Shown here in pieces: positions 8,933 through 18,016 of a stretch of DNA of 64,000 bases. The position numbers and the translations under genes were made by a program. Source of the DNA: Ruegeria haliotis (GTDB taxonomy: Bacteria; Pseudomonadota; Alphaproteobacteria; Rhodobacterales; Rhodobacteraceae); contig NZ_JABXWT010000017.1 in the NCBI RefSeq assembly GCF_013377785.1, forward strand, positions 1 through 64,000. Direction: 5' to 3'. Every line of letters begins with the position of its first letter. Within the stretch, counting starts at the first letter, position 1. The notes below the pieces were generated by a model that saw nothing but the letters and a program-made list of their open reading frames with translations, was not told the origin of the DNA and ran no database searches.

Positions 8933-9967
8933 TTAGTCTGTATGCTGAGCCAGTGATTCACGTATCTGAAGGGTGGTTTCAAGCAAAATTTTTGTCCTGC
9001 CGCCTGTCGTACCGACCATGTTGAGGAGAGCCCTCGCAGCCTCCTTGCCCATGCGTCGGTGGGGTACGTGTACAGTCGTGAGGGGAGGAGAGGAAATCTT
9101 GGCGATCTCGATATCGTCAAAGCCAGTTACCGAAAGATCTGCAGGGACATTCAATCCCAGTTCCTTTGCTTTGGCGATGGCGCCAACCGCCAAAACATCA
9201 TTGCCGCACATCACCACCGAGGGTCGAATTTGCTGCGTCATGAGCTTCTCCAGCGCAACTCCGCCTTCGTCTATTCCATAGGTCGTCTCGATGATCGACA
9301 GGTCATTTTCCGGAATTCCGGCCTCGGTCATAGCGGCCAATATGCCCCGTAGACGTTCGCTCGCACGGTCATTCCCCTGAGTGGCGGCGGTGATCGTCGC
9401 AATACGGCGATGCCCCAAACTTATCACCTTTTCTGCCAGCATTTTCATGGCAAGGAAATTGTCGAACCCGACCGTTGGAACATCGGCGTCCGGATCGAAC
9501 ACCCATGCCGCCACGACGGGGACACCTTGCCTGTGAAGAAACTCATAGACTTTGGGATCTCGACGATAGCCAATCAAGAGCAGGCCATCTGCCCCCCGAG
9601 ATACTAATGTGCGGATTTGCTCTTCTTCAAGATCGGTCTGATAGGACGAGGATGCGACCAGCAACGTAGTGCCGTTGCGCCCAAGCTCTTCCTGAAATGC
9701 TTGCAGACCACGTGCGAAGATCGCGTTTTCCATGGTCGGAATGATCGCGCCTATTGTGTTGGTGCGTTTCGCCGCCAGCGCACGGGCGTTGAAATTCGGA
9801 GCATACCCCAACTCCCGCACGGCCTTCAAAACCTTGTTGCGGGTTTCTTCGATGACCCGGTCCGGCGAATTCAGGCAGCGTGATACCGTCGCCGTCGACA
9901 CACCGGCAAACCGCGCCACGTCTGCGAGGGTAGGGGTTCGGTCCTTGTTTGTGTCACCAATGTTCAT
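8933..9967 (-). CDS. LacI family transcriptional regulator
   Basis: The 344-residue regulator starts at the ATG at 9967, giving a normal LacI N-terminus. The helix-turn-helix TLADVARFAGVSTATVSRCL is at about residues 10-30, followed by the hinge (VRELGYAPNFNARAL) and a periplasmic-binding-like sensor domain (about 65-335). It diverges from the sulfonate TRAP operon. Two palindromic operators of the LacI/GalR type lie in the intergenic region, so repression of the operon until a DHPS-related ligand appears is the likely role. The ligand is not known from sequence. Confidence 0.9.
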   Translation of the reverse strand: MNIGDTNKDRTPTLADVARFAGVSTATVSRCLNSPDRVIEETRNKVLKAVRELGYAPNFNARALAAKRTNTIGAIIPTMENAIFARGLQAFQEELGRNGTTLLVASSSYQTDLEEEQIRTLVSRGADGLLLIGYRRDPKVYEFLHRQGVPVVAAWVFDPDADVPTVGFDNFLAMKMLAEKVISLGHRRIATITAATQGNDRASERLRGILAAMTEAGIPENDLSIIETTYGIDEGGVALEKLMTQQIRPSVVMCGNDVLAVGAIAKAKELGLNVPADLSVTGFDDIEIAKISSPPLTTVHVPHRRMGKEAARALLNMVGTTGGRTKILLETTLQIRESLAQHTD

Positions 9968-10043
9968 GGCAGCCTTGTTATAATGATTTCCAAATCTCTG
10001 CACTGAATTTTCCAAATCTAGCCGCCGACTTGCAACTAAACAA

Positions 10044-10083
10044 ATGTAAGCGCTTGCATACAAGGAATGTAAGCGCTTACATT
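10044..10083. promoter_or_regulatory. Two LacI-type operators upstream of the sulfonate operon
   Basis: The sites are ATGTAAGCGCTTGCAT (10044-10059) and the perfect 18-bp palindrome AATGTAAGCGCTTACATT (10066-10083). Their centres are 23 bp apart, about two helical turns, placing both on one DNA face. The central AAGCGCTT core is typical of LacI-family sites. They lie between the divergent LacI gene and the TRAP operon. Confidence 0.85.
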
Positions 10084-10126
10084 ATCTCTGCGAATCGTAC
10101 CTTTCCCTGATCTTTCGGAGGACTCA

Positions 10127-10318
10127 ATGCTTCTGACCCTTGCCTTACTGTTGTTTGCCGTTTTCGGCACCAATGTGGTTCTGGGGTCTATGGGTATGGG
10201 TGGATTTCTGGGGGATGTGTCTGAAATGCTGATTTTGCTCGCCGCTACAATCGCCTTTGTGGCGGCCATTTTGCAAAAAGAGGCTGCTGAAAAAAGATCA
10301 AAAGAACAGCAGCGCTGA
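10127..10318 (+). CDS. Small two-helix membrane protein of the TRAP operon
   Basis: This 63-residue product has two predicted membrane segments (about residues 2-22 and 30-50) and a short charged cytoplasmic tail (KEAAEKRSKEQQR). A good ribosome binding site (GGAGG) precedes its ATG, and it lies 22 bp upstream of the TRAP binding-protein gene as first gene of the operon. Its function is unknown. Its size, charge and position suggest an accessory factor for assembly or stability of the transporter. Confidence 0.75.
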   Translation: MLLTLALLLFAVFGTNVVLGSMGMGGFLGDVSEMLILLAATIAFVAAILQKEAAEKRSKEQQR

Positions 10319-10339
10319 ACTGTCCATCGGGAGGAAATC

Positions 10340-11488
10340 ATGGACCGGAACCGCAAAGAACTTGCTTCGGCTGAACGTCGGAATTTTTTGAAACTGGCCG
10401 GAACTGGCAGCTTTACGGCCGCAATGGTTGCCGGCGCCGCAGGTACTCTGTGGTCCAGCGAAGCGGCCGCGCAAACCAACAAGGAAGAGCGCGAGCGCGA
10501 ACAAGCTGCAGATCATGTAATGACCCTGGCGACCGCCTATGTTCTGGGGGCTTCGCGCAGTTATCCGATCATGCAGCTGGATCTGAAAGAGAACATCCAG
10601 AACGCGACGAATGGCAAGGTCTACGTCAAACTGGCGCCCGGTGGGCAGCTTGGCGCGGGCGGGGCACTGGTTCAGAAGGTGCAAGGTGGCACCATTCAGG
10701 CGGCCCAGCATTCGCTCTCTAACTTCGCGCCTTTCGCCTCTACCGTCGACCTGATCAACATGCCCTACCTGTGTGGCTCCAACCAGCGCTTTACCAACCT
10801 TGTGAATTCTGACCATTGGAAATCCGAAGTCCACCCTAAGGTCGAGGCGGCGGGTTTCAAGGCTTTGTTCTATGTCAATATCGACCCGCGTGTCGTGGCC
10901 GTCCGCAAAGGCGGTGCTGGCGCGGTGCTTAGCCCGTCTGACTTGTCGGGTGTGAAATTCCGGGTACCGGGATCGAAAATGCTGCAGCAATACTACCGCA
11001 TGGTCGGGGCCAACCCGACGCCGGTGGCATGGGGTGAAACACCGTCTGCGATCAAGCAAGGCGTCGCTGATGCGCTCGATCCATCGGTCGGCGCGCTGTA
11101 TGTCTTTGGCTTCAAGGATATTCTCAGCCATGTGACCTTCACCCAGGCCGTTCCTGACAGCCAAGTTTATTCCTGCAATCTGGAATGGTTCAACAGCATG
11201 CCTGCCGACGTGCAAGAGGGCATCATGTGGGGTTCGGAAATGACCGCGCACCAGAACCTGTCCAAGGTTCCTTCTGCCCGCGCTTACGCCATGTCAGAAC
11301 TGGCAAAATCCGGCGTGGAATTCCATTCGCTCAGTGAAGACCAACTGGCCGAATGGCAAGCGGCCGGCGGCTATCAGCTGTCAGAATGGGATCCCTTCAA
11401 GACGGAACTTGCGGGATCGCTCGATGCCTTTGCCAAGCTGGAAGAAGCTGCAGGTACGCAGGGGAAATACTACGTTCACGACGCCTAG
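10340..11488 (+). CDS. TRAP transporter substrate-binding protein (DctP family), probable DHPS binder
   Basis: The 382-residue periplasmic binding protein begins with a twin-arginine signal (ERRNFLKLAG then a hydrophobic stretch ending near residue 45, EAAAQ), so export by Tat is predicted. The DctP fold follows, with the usual LSDLSGVKFRVPG-like segment (LSPSDLSGVKFRVPGSK, about residue 195) and the conserved arginine that contacts the substrate acid group. It heads the transport part of an operon with HpsN and ComDE homologues, so a C3 sulfonate such as DHPS is the inferred ligand. A strong hairpin after the stop may raise its expression above that of the permeases. Confidence 0.88.
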   Translation: MDRNRKELASAERRNFLKLAGTGSFTAAMVAGAAGTLWSSEAAAQTNKEEREREQAADHVMTLATAYVLGASRSYPIMQLDLKENIQNATNGKVYVKLAPGGQLGAGGALVQKVQGGTIQAAQHSLSNFAPFASTVDLINMPYLCGSNQRFTNLVNSDHWKSEVHPKVEAAGFKALFYVNIDPRVVAVRKGGAGAVLSPSDLSGVKFRVPGSKMLQQYYRMVGANPTPVAWGETPSAIKQGVADALDPSVGALYVFGFKDILSHVTFTQAVPDSQVYSCNLEWFNSMPADVQEGIMWGSEMTAHQNLSKVPSARAYAMSELAKSGVEFHSLSEDQLAEWQAAGGYQLSEWDPFKTELAGSLDAFAKLEEAAGTQGKYYVHDA

Positions 11489-11495
11489 ACCCTCC

Positions 11496-11520
11496 CCCCC
11501 CGAGGTACATTTTCGGGGGG
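11496..11520 (+). terminator. Intra-operon hairpin after the TRAP binding-protein gene
   Basis: CCCCCCGA and TCGGGGGG form an 8-bp GC stem separated by 9 bases and followed by CATTTC. It sits 8 bp after the dctP stop and before the small permease gene. A stabilising or attenuating hairpin at this place is common in binding-protein operons. Confidence 0.6.
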
Positions 11521-11594
11521 CATTTCAATCTCGAATTCCCGATCTGCGCGCACTGAGGCGCTGATCTCCTGATCCTCACAATCCGGGGCGTGTG

Positions 11595-12107
11595 ATGAAT
11601 CTTCTGAGACAAATTGATCGGAATGCCGAACGCTGGTTGCTTTTGGTTTTCTACGTGATGCTTGTCGTCACGATGGCCGTCGAAGTGCTGCGCCGCGAGG
11701 TGTTCTCCTACTCCTCGATCTGGGGTGAAGAGATCGTGCGCTATTCCTTTATCTACCTCGCCTGGATCGGGGCGGCGGCGGCGGTAAAGGAGCGTGCGCA
11801 TATCCGCATTGATGTCTTGCTTCATTATCTCGGGAACCGACCCAAAGCCCTGATCTACATTTTTGGCGATCTGGTGATGTTCGCTGTCGCTCTGGTCGCG
11901 CTCTATTGGTCTTTCGAGACCGCGTTGGTTTCAGCAGAATTCGGCTCGGTCACGGATGGCCTGCGCATTTCCAAAGTCTGGTTCCTTGCGGCCGTCCCCC
12001 TGGGCTTTGCGCTCATGATCTTTCGCCTCTTGCAGTCTTTCGTGCGAGATTTTCGATCCCTTCGTGACGGCACCCCCGTCTTCGAAGGCGACAAGTTGTT
12101 TGATTGA
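11595..12107 (+). CDS. TRAP transporter small permease (DctQ family)
   Basis: The 170-residue protein has four hydrophobic segments (about residues 15-35, 50-68, 88-108 and 128-148), the standard DctQ pattern. The conserved GEEIVRYSFIYLAWIGAA motif is at about 47-65. The frame also opens at a GTG one codon earlier; the ATG at 11595 is preferred. It sits between the binding protein and the large permease and ends 11 bp before the latter. It acts in the inner membrane as part of a sodium-driven TRAP importer. Confidence 0.88.
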   Translation: MNLLRQIDRNAERWLLLVFYVMLVVTMAVEVLRREVFSYSSIWGEEIVRYSFIYLAWIGAAAAVKERAHIRIDVLLHYLGNRPKALIYIFGDLVMFAVALVALYWSFETALVSAEFGSVTDGLRISKVWFLAAVPLGFALMIFRLLQSFVRDFRSLRDGTPVFEGDKLFD

Positions 12108-12118
12108 AGGAAGACACA

Positions 12119-13447
12119 ATGCTTTGGAATAACCTTCAGCAAACGGTCGAACTTGGCTGGGATTTCTATTTGCCGGTGCTCCTTTTTGTCGGGCTCATCG
12201 CCATGGCGGTGCCGGTCTGGGCCTCGATCGGCTCTGCCGCCATCCTCATGCTCATCATGTCCGGCGATCTGCCGCTCAGTCTGGTGGGGGAGAGCCTTTT
12301 TTCGGGCATAGACGCATTTGCCCTGACGGCGGTGCCTTTGTTCATCCTGACCGGGGACGTGCTCGTGCGCACCGGCCTCAGCCGAAAATTTCTCAACGTG
12401 GCCGAGGCGCTGACATGTTGGGCCAAAGGCGGCTTCGGGTCGGCAACTGTTCTGGTCTGTGGCATGTTTGCGGCGATCTCCGGCTCTGACGCTGCCGGCG
12501 CCGCTGCGGTTGGCAGAATGACCATCGACCGGTTGGTCGAAAGCGGATATCCCCGTCCTTACGCCTGCGCTCTGGTTGCTGCGGGCGCCTGTACCGGTAT
12601 CCTTATTCCGCCGTCCATCGCCTATATCATCATCGGTCTCGTGCTGGGCATATCTGCGTCGACGTTGTTTCTGGCCGCCCTGATCCCGGGTCTGGCCATT
12701 CTGATCTCGATTTTGGTCACTAATATCGTGATGAACCGGATCTACGCATACGAAGGTGGTGGCCTGATGAGTTTTGGCGAATGGTTCGCCAACCTGCGCC
12801 GGGCGCTTGCCTCAGGCTGGTATGCGTTCATCGTGCCGGGTATCATCTTCTATGGCATCTTTTCGGGCCGTCTGACACCTACCGAAGCGGGCGCAACGGC
12901 GGTGGTTGTCACCATCATCATGGGATTCATTCTGGGGACGCTGAAACTGGCGGATTTTCCGGCGATGCTGGTCAGCTCGGCCAAGGTGAACGGGATCATT
13001 TTGCCGATCATCGCGTTTTCGGCACCGCTGGCCGAGGCCCTCGCCATCATGGGCGTGCCTCAGGGATTTGTTACCGCCGTAACTTCACTGACGGACGATC
13101 CGTACGTGTTGATCCTGCTGATGATCGGCATCTTGATCGCGGCGGGCTGCGTGATGGAAACCACACCGAACATCGTGATCCTTGCGCCGATCCTCAAACC
13201 ACTGGCAGACAATATCGGGATGAACGAGATTCAGTTCTGCATCATGATGATCACGGCACTGGGTGTGGGGTTCATAACACCGCCTCTAGGGCTGAATCTG
13301 TTCGTTGTCTCCGGCATCACCGGTGAATCAATTCTCAAGATTGCGGCTCGCGCCGTCCCATTCGTTTTCTTCATGCTGATGGTTGTTCTGCTCATCGCCT
13401 ATGTGCCCGCGATTTCGACAACCCTGCTCCCCGACATCTACAAATAG
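12119..13447 (+). CDS. TRAP transporter large permease (DctM family)
   Basis: The start is the ATG at 12119, preceded by AAGGAAG; an in-frame TTG lies 15 bp earlier. The 442-residue product has about 12 hydrophobic segments and the DctM signatures GSDAAGAAAVGRMTI, PPSIAYIIIGLVLG and ITPPLGLNLFVVSGI. It is the ion-coupled transport subunit of the operon's sulfonate importer. It is followed after 5 bp by the HpsN-like gene, so transport and the first oxidation are co-transcribed. Confidence 0.9.
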   Translation: MLWNNLQQTVELGWDFYLPVLLFVGLIAMAVPVWASIGSAAILMLIMSGDLPLSLVGESLFSGIDAFALTAVPLFILTGDVLVRTGLSRKFLNVAEALTCWAKGGFGSATVLVCGMFAAISGSDAAGAAAVGRMTIDRLVESGYPRPYACALVAAGACTGILIPPSIAYIIIGLVLGISASTLFLAALIPGLAILISILVTNIVMNRIYAYEGGGLMSFGEWFANLRRALASGWYAFIVPGIIFYGIFSGRLTPTEAGATAVVVTIIMGFILGTLKLADFPAMLVSSAKVNGIILPIIAFSAPLAEALAIMGVPQGFVTAVTSLTDDPYVLILLMIGILIAAGCVMETTPNIVILAPILKPLADNIGMNEIQFCIMMITALGVGFITPPLGLNLFVVSGITGESILKIAARAVPFVFFMLMVVLLIAYVPAISTTLLPDIYK

Positions 13448-13452
13448 GACCA

Positions 13453-14766
13453 ATGATAATGGCTCGAGAATACCTGAAGAAGGCCACGCTGACCTCCAGA
13501 TCCGACGCGACGGACGTGCATGAGACCGTGGTGAAAATCCTATCGGATATCGAAGCTGGCGGGGATGCTGCGGCGTTGGACTATGCGGCGAAATTCGACA
13601 ATTACGAGGGTGCTATCCTATTGACCCCGGACGAGATCGAAGCCGCCTGTGCCTTGGTTCCCGACAGGCTGAAAGCTGATATCCAGTTCGCCCATGATAA
13701 CGTGAAACGCTTTGCCGAGATGCAAAAAGCCACCGTGGCGGATGTGGAATACGAAGTTGTGCCCGGTTTGATCGCCGGTCAAAAGGCGATCCCGGTTGAT
13801 GCGGCGGGCTGTTACGCTCCGGGTGGGCGCTATAGCCATGTCGCCAGTGCGATCATGACCGTGACCACCGCCAAGGTGGCGGGCTGCAAGCATATCACCG
13901 CCTGCTCGCCGCCTCGCCCGGGCGTGGGGATCGCCCCGGCGATCGTCTATGCCGCGCATATCTGCGGGGCTGACAAGATCATGGCAATGGGAGGCGTACA
14001 GGGTATTGCTGCGATGACCTTTGGCTTGTTTGGCCTGCCCAAGGCCAATATTCTGGTTGGCCCCGGCAATCAGTTCGTCGCCGAAGCCAAGCGCATTCTC
14101 TTTGGCCGCGTCGGCATCGACATGATCGCTGGACCAACCGACAGCCTTATTCTGGCTGACAAAAACGCAGATCCCCACATCGTGGCAACCGATCTCGTCA
14201 GTCAGGCGGAACATGGCTACAACTCTCCGGTTTGGCTGGTCACGGATAACCGCTCCCTGGCCGAGGACGTCATGGCCCGCGTACCGGCATTGATCGAGGA
14301 CCTGCCAGACGTGAACCGGAAAAACGCAGCCGCCGCGTGGCGCGATTATGCCGAGGTGATTGTCTGCACAGATCGTGAAGAGATGGCCGCGACTTCGGAC
14401 GACTATGCACCGGAACACCTGACGGTGCAGGCCGAGGATCTGGATTGGTGGCTGGAGCGTCTGACCTGTTATGGATCGCTGTTTCTGGGCGAAGAGACGA
14501 CGGTTTCCTATGGTGACAAGGCGGCAGGCACCAACCACGTTCTGCCCACCTCGGGCGCGGCTAACTACACAGGCGGGTTGTCGGTGCACAAATACATGAA
14601 AATCGTCACCTGGCAGCGCGCTACACGTGAAGGGGCCAAACCCGTGGCCGAGGCCACAGCACGTATCTCACGGCTGGAAGGCATGGAAGGCCACGCCCGC
14701 GCCGCGGATGTGCGGCTTGCGAAGTATTTTCCGGACGAGACCTTTGACCTGACTGCAAATGGCTGA
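13453..14766 (+). CDS. hpsN: Sulfopropanediol 3-dehydrogenase (HisD-family, HpsN-like)
   Basis: This 437-residue protein belongs to the histidinol dehydrogenase family. It shows the zinc-site motifs SQAEHGYNS (Gln and His) and YAPEHLT (His), and the conserved segments GCYAPGGRY and ANILVGPGNQFVAEAKR. Genome context separates it from histidine synthesis: it lies in a TRAP operon with sulfopyruvate decarboxylase. HpsN is the known enzyme oxidising (R)-DHPS to (R)-sulfolactate with two NAD. Its stop overlaps the next start by 8 bp. The start may be 13453 or the ATG two codons later. Substrate assignment rests on family and neighbours. Confidence 0.85.
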   Translation: MIMAREYLKKATLTSRSDATDVHETVVKILSDIEAGGDAAALDYAAKFDNYEGAILLTPDEIEAACALVPDRLKADIQFAHDNVKRFAEMQKATVADVEYEVVPGLIAGQKAIPVDAAGCYAPGGRYSHVASAIMTVTTAKVAGCKHITACSPPRPGVGIAPAIVYAAHICGADKIMAMGGVQGIAAMTFGLFGLPKANILVGPGNQFVAEAKRILFGRVGIDMIAGPTDSLILADKNADPHIVATDLVSQAEHGYNSPVWLVTDNRSLAEDVMARVPALIEDLPDVNRKNAAAAWRDYAEVIVCTDREEMAATSDDYAPEHLTVQAEDLDWWLERLTCYGSLFLGEETTVSYGDKAAGTNHVLPTSGAANYTGGLSVHKYMKIVTWQRATREGAKPVAEATARISRLEGMEGHARAADVRLAKYFPDETFDLTANG

Positions 14767-15520
14767 GCTAATCGATCTCTTTTCTGTGCGTGGAAAGGTT
14801 GCCTGTGTGACCGGTGCCAGCTCAGGGCTCGGTCGGCGTGCGGCGACAGTGCTGGCAGAGGCTGGTGCGCAAGTCGTCGGCGTCGCCCGCCGCGCCGACA
14901 AGCTGGCCGACTGGCAAGCAGACACTGGTGGGGAAACCCACGCTTTGGCCTTTGATATCTCGGATCGCGACAACTTGGGAGAGCTGGCGCACGACGTTGC
15001 CGTGCCGTTCGGATCGCCGGATATCGTGATTCACGCCGCGGGCATCAATACGCGTCAGGCCGCAGACGATGTCACGCCCGAGGGCTGGGATACCACTCTG
15101 GGCCTGAACCTGTCTGTCCCTTTCTTCCTCAGCCAGCATCTGGTGCCGGGGATGAAGGCCAAAGGTTGGGGCCGGGTCGTCAATTTCGCATCGCTTCAAA
15201 CCACACGGGCCTTTCCCGGTGGGATCGCCTATGGCGCCAGCAAGGCGGGTATTGCGCAGTTGACCCGCGCGATGGCCGAGGCCTGGTCCCCACACGGCAT
15301 CACCGCTAATGCTATAGGGCCGGGCTTTTTCCGCACCGAATTGACCGCAGCCGTCTTTAACGACCCCGCCCGCGCGGCAAACAACGCTGCGCAGACCTGT
15401 ATCGGGCGTAATGGTGACGCCGAAGATCTGGACGGCCCACTGCTGTTTCTGTGTTCGGACGCATCCGCCTATGTGACCGGTCAAGTGCTGATGGTGGACG
15501 GAGGTTTCACTGCGAAATGA
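14759..15520 (+). CDS. Short-chain dehydrogenase/reductase, probable DHPS 2-dehydrogenase
   Basis: A 253-residue classical SDR: the cofactor motif TGASSGLG is at about residues 20-27, NAG is replaced by HAAG near residue 93, and the catalytic YxxxK is in YGASKAG near residue 160. The C-terminus (GQVLMVDGGFTAK) is typical. The overlap with the HpsN-like gene and with the following zinc-type dehydrogenase shows translational coupling. In known DHPS gene sets two extra dehydrogenases (HpsO, HpsP) interconvert the DHPS enantiomers through the 2-keto form. I infer that this is one of them without choosing which. Confidence 0.82.
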   Translation: MAELIDLFSVRGKVACVTGASSGLGRRAATVLAEAGAQVVGVARRADKLADWQADTGGETHALAFDISDRDNLGELAHDVAVPFGSPDIVIHAAGINTRQAADDVTPEGWDTTLGLNLSVPFFLSQHLVPGMKAKGWGRVVNFASLQTTRAFPGGIAYGASKAGIAQLTRAMAEAWSPHGITANAIGPGFFRTELTAAVFNDPARAANNAAQTCIGRNGDAEDLDGPLLFLCSDASAYVTGQVLMVDGGFTAK

Positions 15521-16515
15521 AGGCATTGGTATATACTGGCCCCGAAAACCTGGACTATTGCGACGTACCCGACCCGGTCGCGACCGGGGGCGAACACGTT
15601 GTCCGGGTTGCCCTTGTGGGGATTTGCGGCTCGGACATGCATGCGTATCTTGGCCATGACAGTCGCCGCCCGGCCCCTCTGATCCTTGGGCACGAGGCTG
15701 CGGGCGTCATCGAAGGCGGTCCCCGCGATGGTCAGCGGGTAACGATCAACCCGTTGGTGTCGTGCGGCACCTGTTCGGCTTGCCGGGAAGGCCGCGATAA
15801 CCTGTGCCCGACACGGCAGATCATTTCCATGCCACCACGTGAAGGTGGCTTTGCGGAAATGGTTGCAATGCCGGAAAGCAATCTGATTGCGGTTCCGGAT
15901 GATGTAGCACTGTCCAAGGCGGCGCTGGCTGAACCCATCGCCTGCGGTTGGCATGCCGTGCGGCTTTCGCTGGACGCCCTGCAGGGCACACGGGGCAAGG
16001 CGCTGGTTTTGGGAGGCGGCGCCATCGGTTTGGGCGCTGCACTAAGCCTGAAGGCACAAGGTGTTGCCGACGTCATCATCGTCGAACCCAATCCGACCCG
16101 CCGCGCCCACCTGATCGATCATTGCGGCCAGAACGCCGTTGCCGAAGCCCCCGAAGGAATTCTGTTCGACCTGGTCATCGACGGGGTCGGCTATGCCACC
16201 ACCCGGGCCACGGCCTCGGCCTGCGCGCGACCCGGCGGGGTGATTGGCCACATTGGATTGGGCGAGGATACGGGCGGTCTGGATATCCGCCGGATGACCT
16301 TGCAAGAGATCACCTTCATAGGCACCTACACATATACCGCTGCAGACTTCGTACAAACGACCCAGGCGATCTATGACGGACGTCTTGGTCCGCTGGATTG
16401 GCCCGAGACCCGATCTCTGGCAGAAGGGGCCAAGGCGTTTTCCGATATTCGCAGCGGTGCTGTGGCTGCGCCCAAAATCCTGCTGCGCCCTGAAACCGCG
16501 CCGGAAAGGAGTTGA
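15517..16515 (+). CDS. Zinc-dependent medium-chain alcohol dehydrogenase, probable DHPS 2-dehydrogenase
   Basis: The start is the ATG at 15517, overlapping the SDR stop (ATGA). The 332-residue MDR protein has catalytic-zinc ligands in GICGSDMH (Cys) and GHEAAG (His, Glu), a structural-zinc four-cysteine region (CGTCSACREGRDNLC) and a Rossmann domain with VLGGGAIGLGAAL near residue 165. It sits in the sulfonate operon next to the SDR; the pair probably interconverts DHPS enantiomers before HpsN. The true substrate cannot be read from sequence. Confidence 0.82.
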   Translation: MKALVYTGPENLDYCDVPDPVATGGEHVVRVALVGICGSDMHAYLGHDSRRPAPLILGHEAAGVIEGGPRDGQRVTINPLVSCGTCSACREGRDNLCPTRQIISMPPREGGFAEMVAMPESNLIAVPDDVALSKAALAEPIACGWHAVRLSLDALQGTRGKALVLGGGAIGLGAALSLKAQGVADVIIVEPNPTRRAHLIDHCGQNAVAEAPEGILFDLVIDGVGYATTRATASACARPGGVIGHIGLGEDTGGLDIRRMTLQEITFIGTYTYTAADFVQTTQAIYDGRLGPLDWPETRSLAEGAKAFSDIRSGAVAAPKILLRPETAPERS

Positions 16516-16518
16516 CCG

Positions 16519-16923
16519 ATGTATGACAAGATCATCCTCGCCCTGTCATTGGAACACGGCATTGCCGCACAGGCATTGGAGACCGCGCAGTGTCTTGGCG
16601 GCGCCAATGCGGAAATCATTGCGGTGCATGTATACGAACCACCCAGCGGATCCGTCAGCGCTTATCTGGACAAGGAACTGGTTCAGCAAGCCTTTGAGGA
16701 TGCCAAAAGTAAGCTGCACGAGCGGGTAGAGGGTACCCCGAATGTCACCCCTGTGATCCTCAAGGGACATTCCAGCCGTACGATCACCGAATACGCTGCC
16801 GAAATCGGGGCTGACGCTATTATCGTCGGATCCCACAAACCCGGTTTGAGCGACTATTTCTTGGGCACCACCGCCGCCCGAATTGTCCGTCATGCGCCCT
16901 GCGCTGTCATCGTCTTGCGTTAG
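16519..16923 (+). CDS. Universal stress protein family (UspA)
   Basis: The 134-residue single-domain Usp protein shows the ATP-binding signature near the C-terminus (GSHKPGLSDYFLGTTA, about residues 107-122, then HAPCAVIVLR). It begins 3 bp after the dehydrogenase stop and precedes the sulfopyruvate decarboxylase genes, so it is made with the catabolic operon. Its job there is unknown; Usp proteins often accompany TRAP transport genes. Confidence 0.88.
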   Translation: MYDKIILALSLEHGIAAQALETAQCLGGANAEIIAVHVYEPPSGSVSAYLDKELVQQAFEDAKSKLHERVEGTPNVTPVILKGHSSRTITEYAAEIGADAIIVGSHKPGLSDYFLGTTAARIVRHAPCAVIVLR

Positions 16924-16949
16924 AATACTATCCAAAAGGAGACCCGTTT

Positions 16950-17456
16950 TTGTCTATCAACACGAAAATCGTTGATGATCTGGTTGCCAACGACATCAGT
17001 TTCGTCACCACCGTGCCGTGCAAGCAATTGGCCGGTGTCATCGACGAGATCGACACCCGCCCGGATGTGCTGCACGTCCCTTCAAACAAAGAAGACGAAG
17101 GCATGGGCCTGTGTGCCGGTGCATGGATGGGCGGCAAGCGCCCGGCCATCATCATGCAAAACACGGCCATCGGCGTGACCATCAACACTCTGGCCACGTT
17201 GATCCAATACTACAGAATGCCGTTGCCCATGCTGATCTCATACCGGGGTGAGCTGCGCGAACCGGTCGCTTGTCAGGTCGAAATGGCAGTGCACACCAAG
17301 GCGTTGTTGGCACAGATGAACATCCCGACCTACCATTTTCATATTCAGTCCGATGCCGACGAGCTGGATGCGATCCTGAAATACACTTTCATGTGCAACA
17401 AGCCGGTCGCAATCCTGACCGATGCCAATTTCTGGGGAGGCTACGGCGACCAATGA
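16950..17456 (+). CDS. comD: Sulfopyruvate decarboxylase, alpha subunit
   Basis: From a TTG start at 16950 behind AAGGAGA, this 168-residue protein corresponds to the N-terminal (PYR) half of a thiamine-diphosphate decarboxylase, as in ComD. The glutamate that activates ThDP is in SNKEDEGMGLCAG near residue 50. Together with the following ComE-like gene (4-bp overlap) it should decarboxylate 3-sulfopyruvate to sulfoacetaldehyde. A phosphonopyruvate decarboxylase is the closest alternative, but no phosphonate gene is nearby and the HpsN-like gene favours sulfonates. Confidence 0.87.
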   Translation: MSINTKIVDDLVANDISFVTTVPCKQLAGVIDEIDTRPDVLHVPSNKEDEGMGLCAGAWMGGKRPAIIMQNTAIGVTINTLATLIQYYRMPLPMLISYRGELREPVACQVEMAVHTKALLAQMNIPTYHFHIQSDADELDAILKYTFMCNKPVAILTDANFWGGYGDQ

Positions 17457-18007
17457 TCCGTTCTGAAATTCTGAAAGAAATCGCACCCATCCTGCGGGAC
17501 CAACTTGTGGTCTGCAACATCGGCCTGCCCAGCCAGGAACTGCATATGATCGACGATCAGCCGACTAATTTCTACATGCTGGGTACAATGGGGCTGTCAT
17601 CTTCGATCGGCTTTGGTCTGGCACTGGCGCAGGACAAGAAGGTCATCTCGATTGATGGCGACGGATCGGTTCTGACCAATTTCGGCACCTTACCAACCAT
17701 TGCCAACAACGTGGCCGACAACTTCATTCTGCTGATCATCGACAACGGCAGTTATGGCTCTACCGGGGATCAGCCGACCTATGCGGGAAAGAAGACCTCT
17801 CTGGCGGCGGTCGCACGGGCCTGTGGCTGTGGAAATGTCGTTGAAGTGCCGGCGGAAGAGACCGGGAAGGCGCTGCAGGCGGCGCTTGATGGTGACAGGA
17901 TGACGATCATTGTGGCCAAATGCGAAAGCGGCAATATCAAGGTTCCGGTCATCACTATGGATCCGGTCGTGATCCGCGACCGTTTCATGAAGTCGGTGCA
18001 AGCGTAA
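17453..18007 (+). CDS. comE: Sulfopyruvate decarboxylase, beta subunit
   Basis: The 184-residue product is the cofactor-binding half of a split ThDP decarboxylase. The motif GDGSVLTNFGTL through IIDNGSYGSTGDQ (about residues 66-105) is the ThDP/magnesium site. The ATG at 17453 overlaps the alpha-subunit stop; an upstream in-frame start at 17270 lies inside the alpha gene and is rejected. The separate alpha and beta genes match the ComDE form. Confidence 0.88.
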   Translation: MIRSEILKEIAPILRDQLVVCNIGLPSQELHMIDDQPTNFYMLGTMGLSSSIGFGLALAQDKKVISIDGDGSVLTNFGTLPTIANNVADNFILLIIDNGSYGSTGDQPTYAGKKTSLAAVARACGCGNVVEVPAEETGKALQAALDGDRMTIIVAKCESGNIKVPVITMDPVVIRDRFMKSVQA

Positions 18008-18016
18008 GGCATAACC

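Noticed and set aside
13453..14766. Calling this gene histidinol dehydrogenase of histidine synthesis
   Set aside because: The operon with TRAP transport and sulfopyruvate decarboxylase, and absence of other his genes, favours HpsN.
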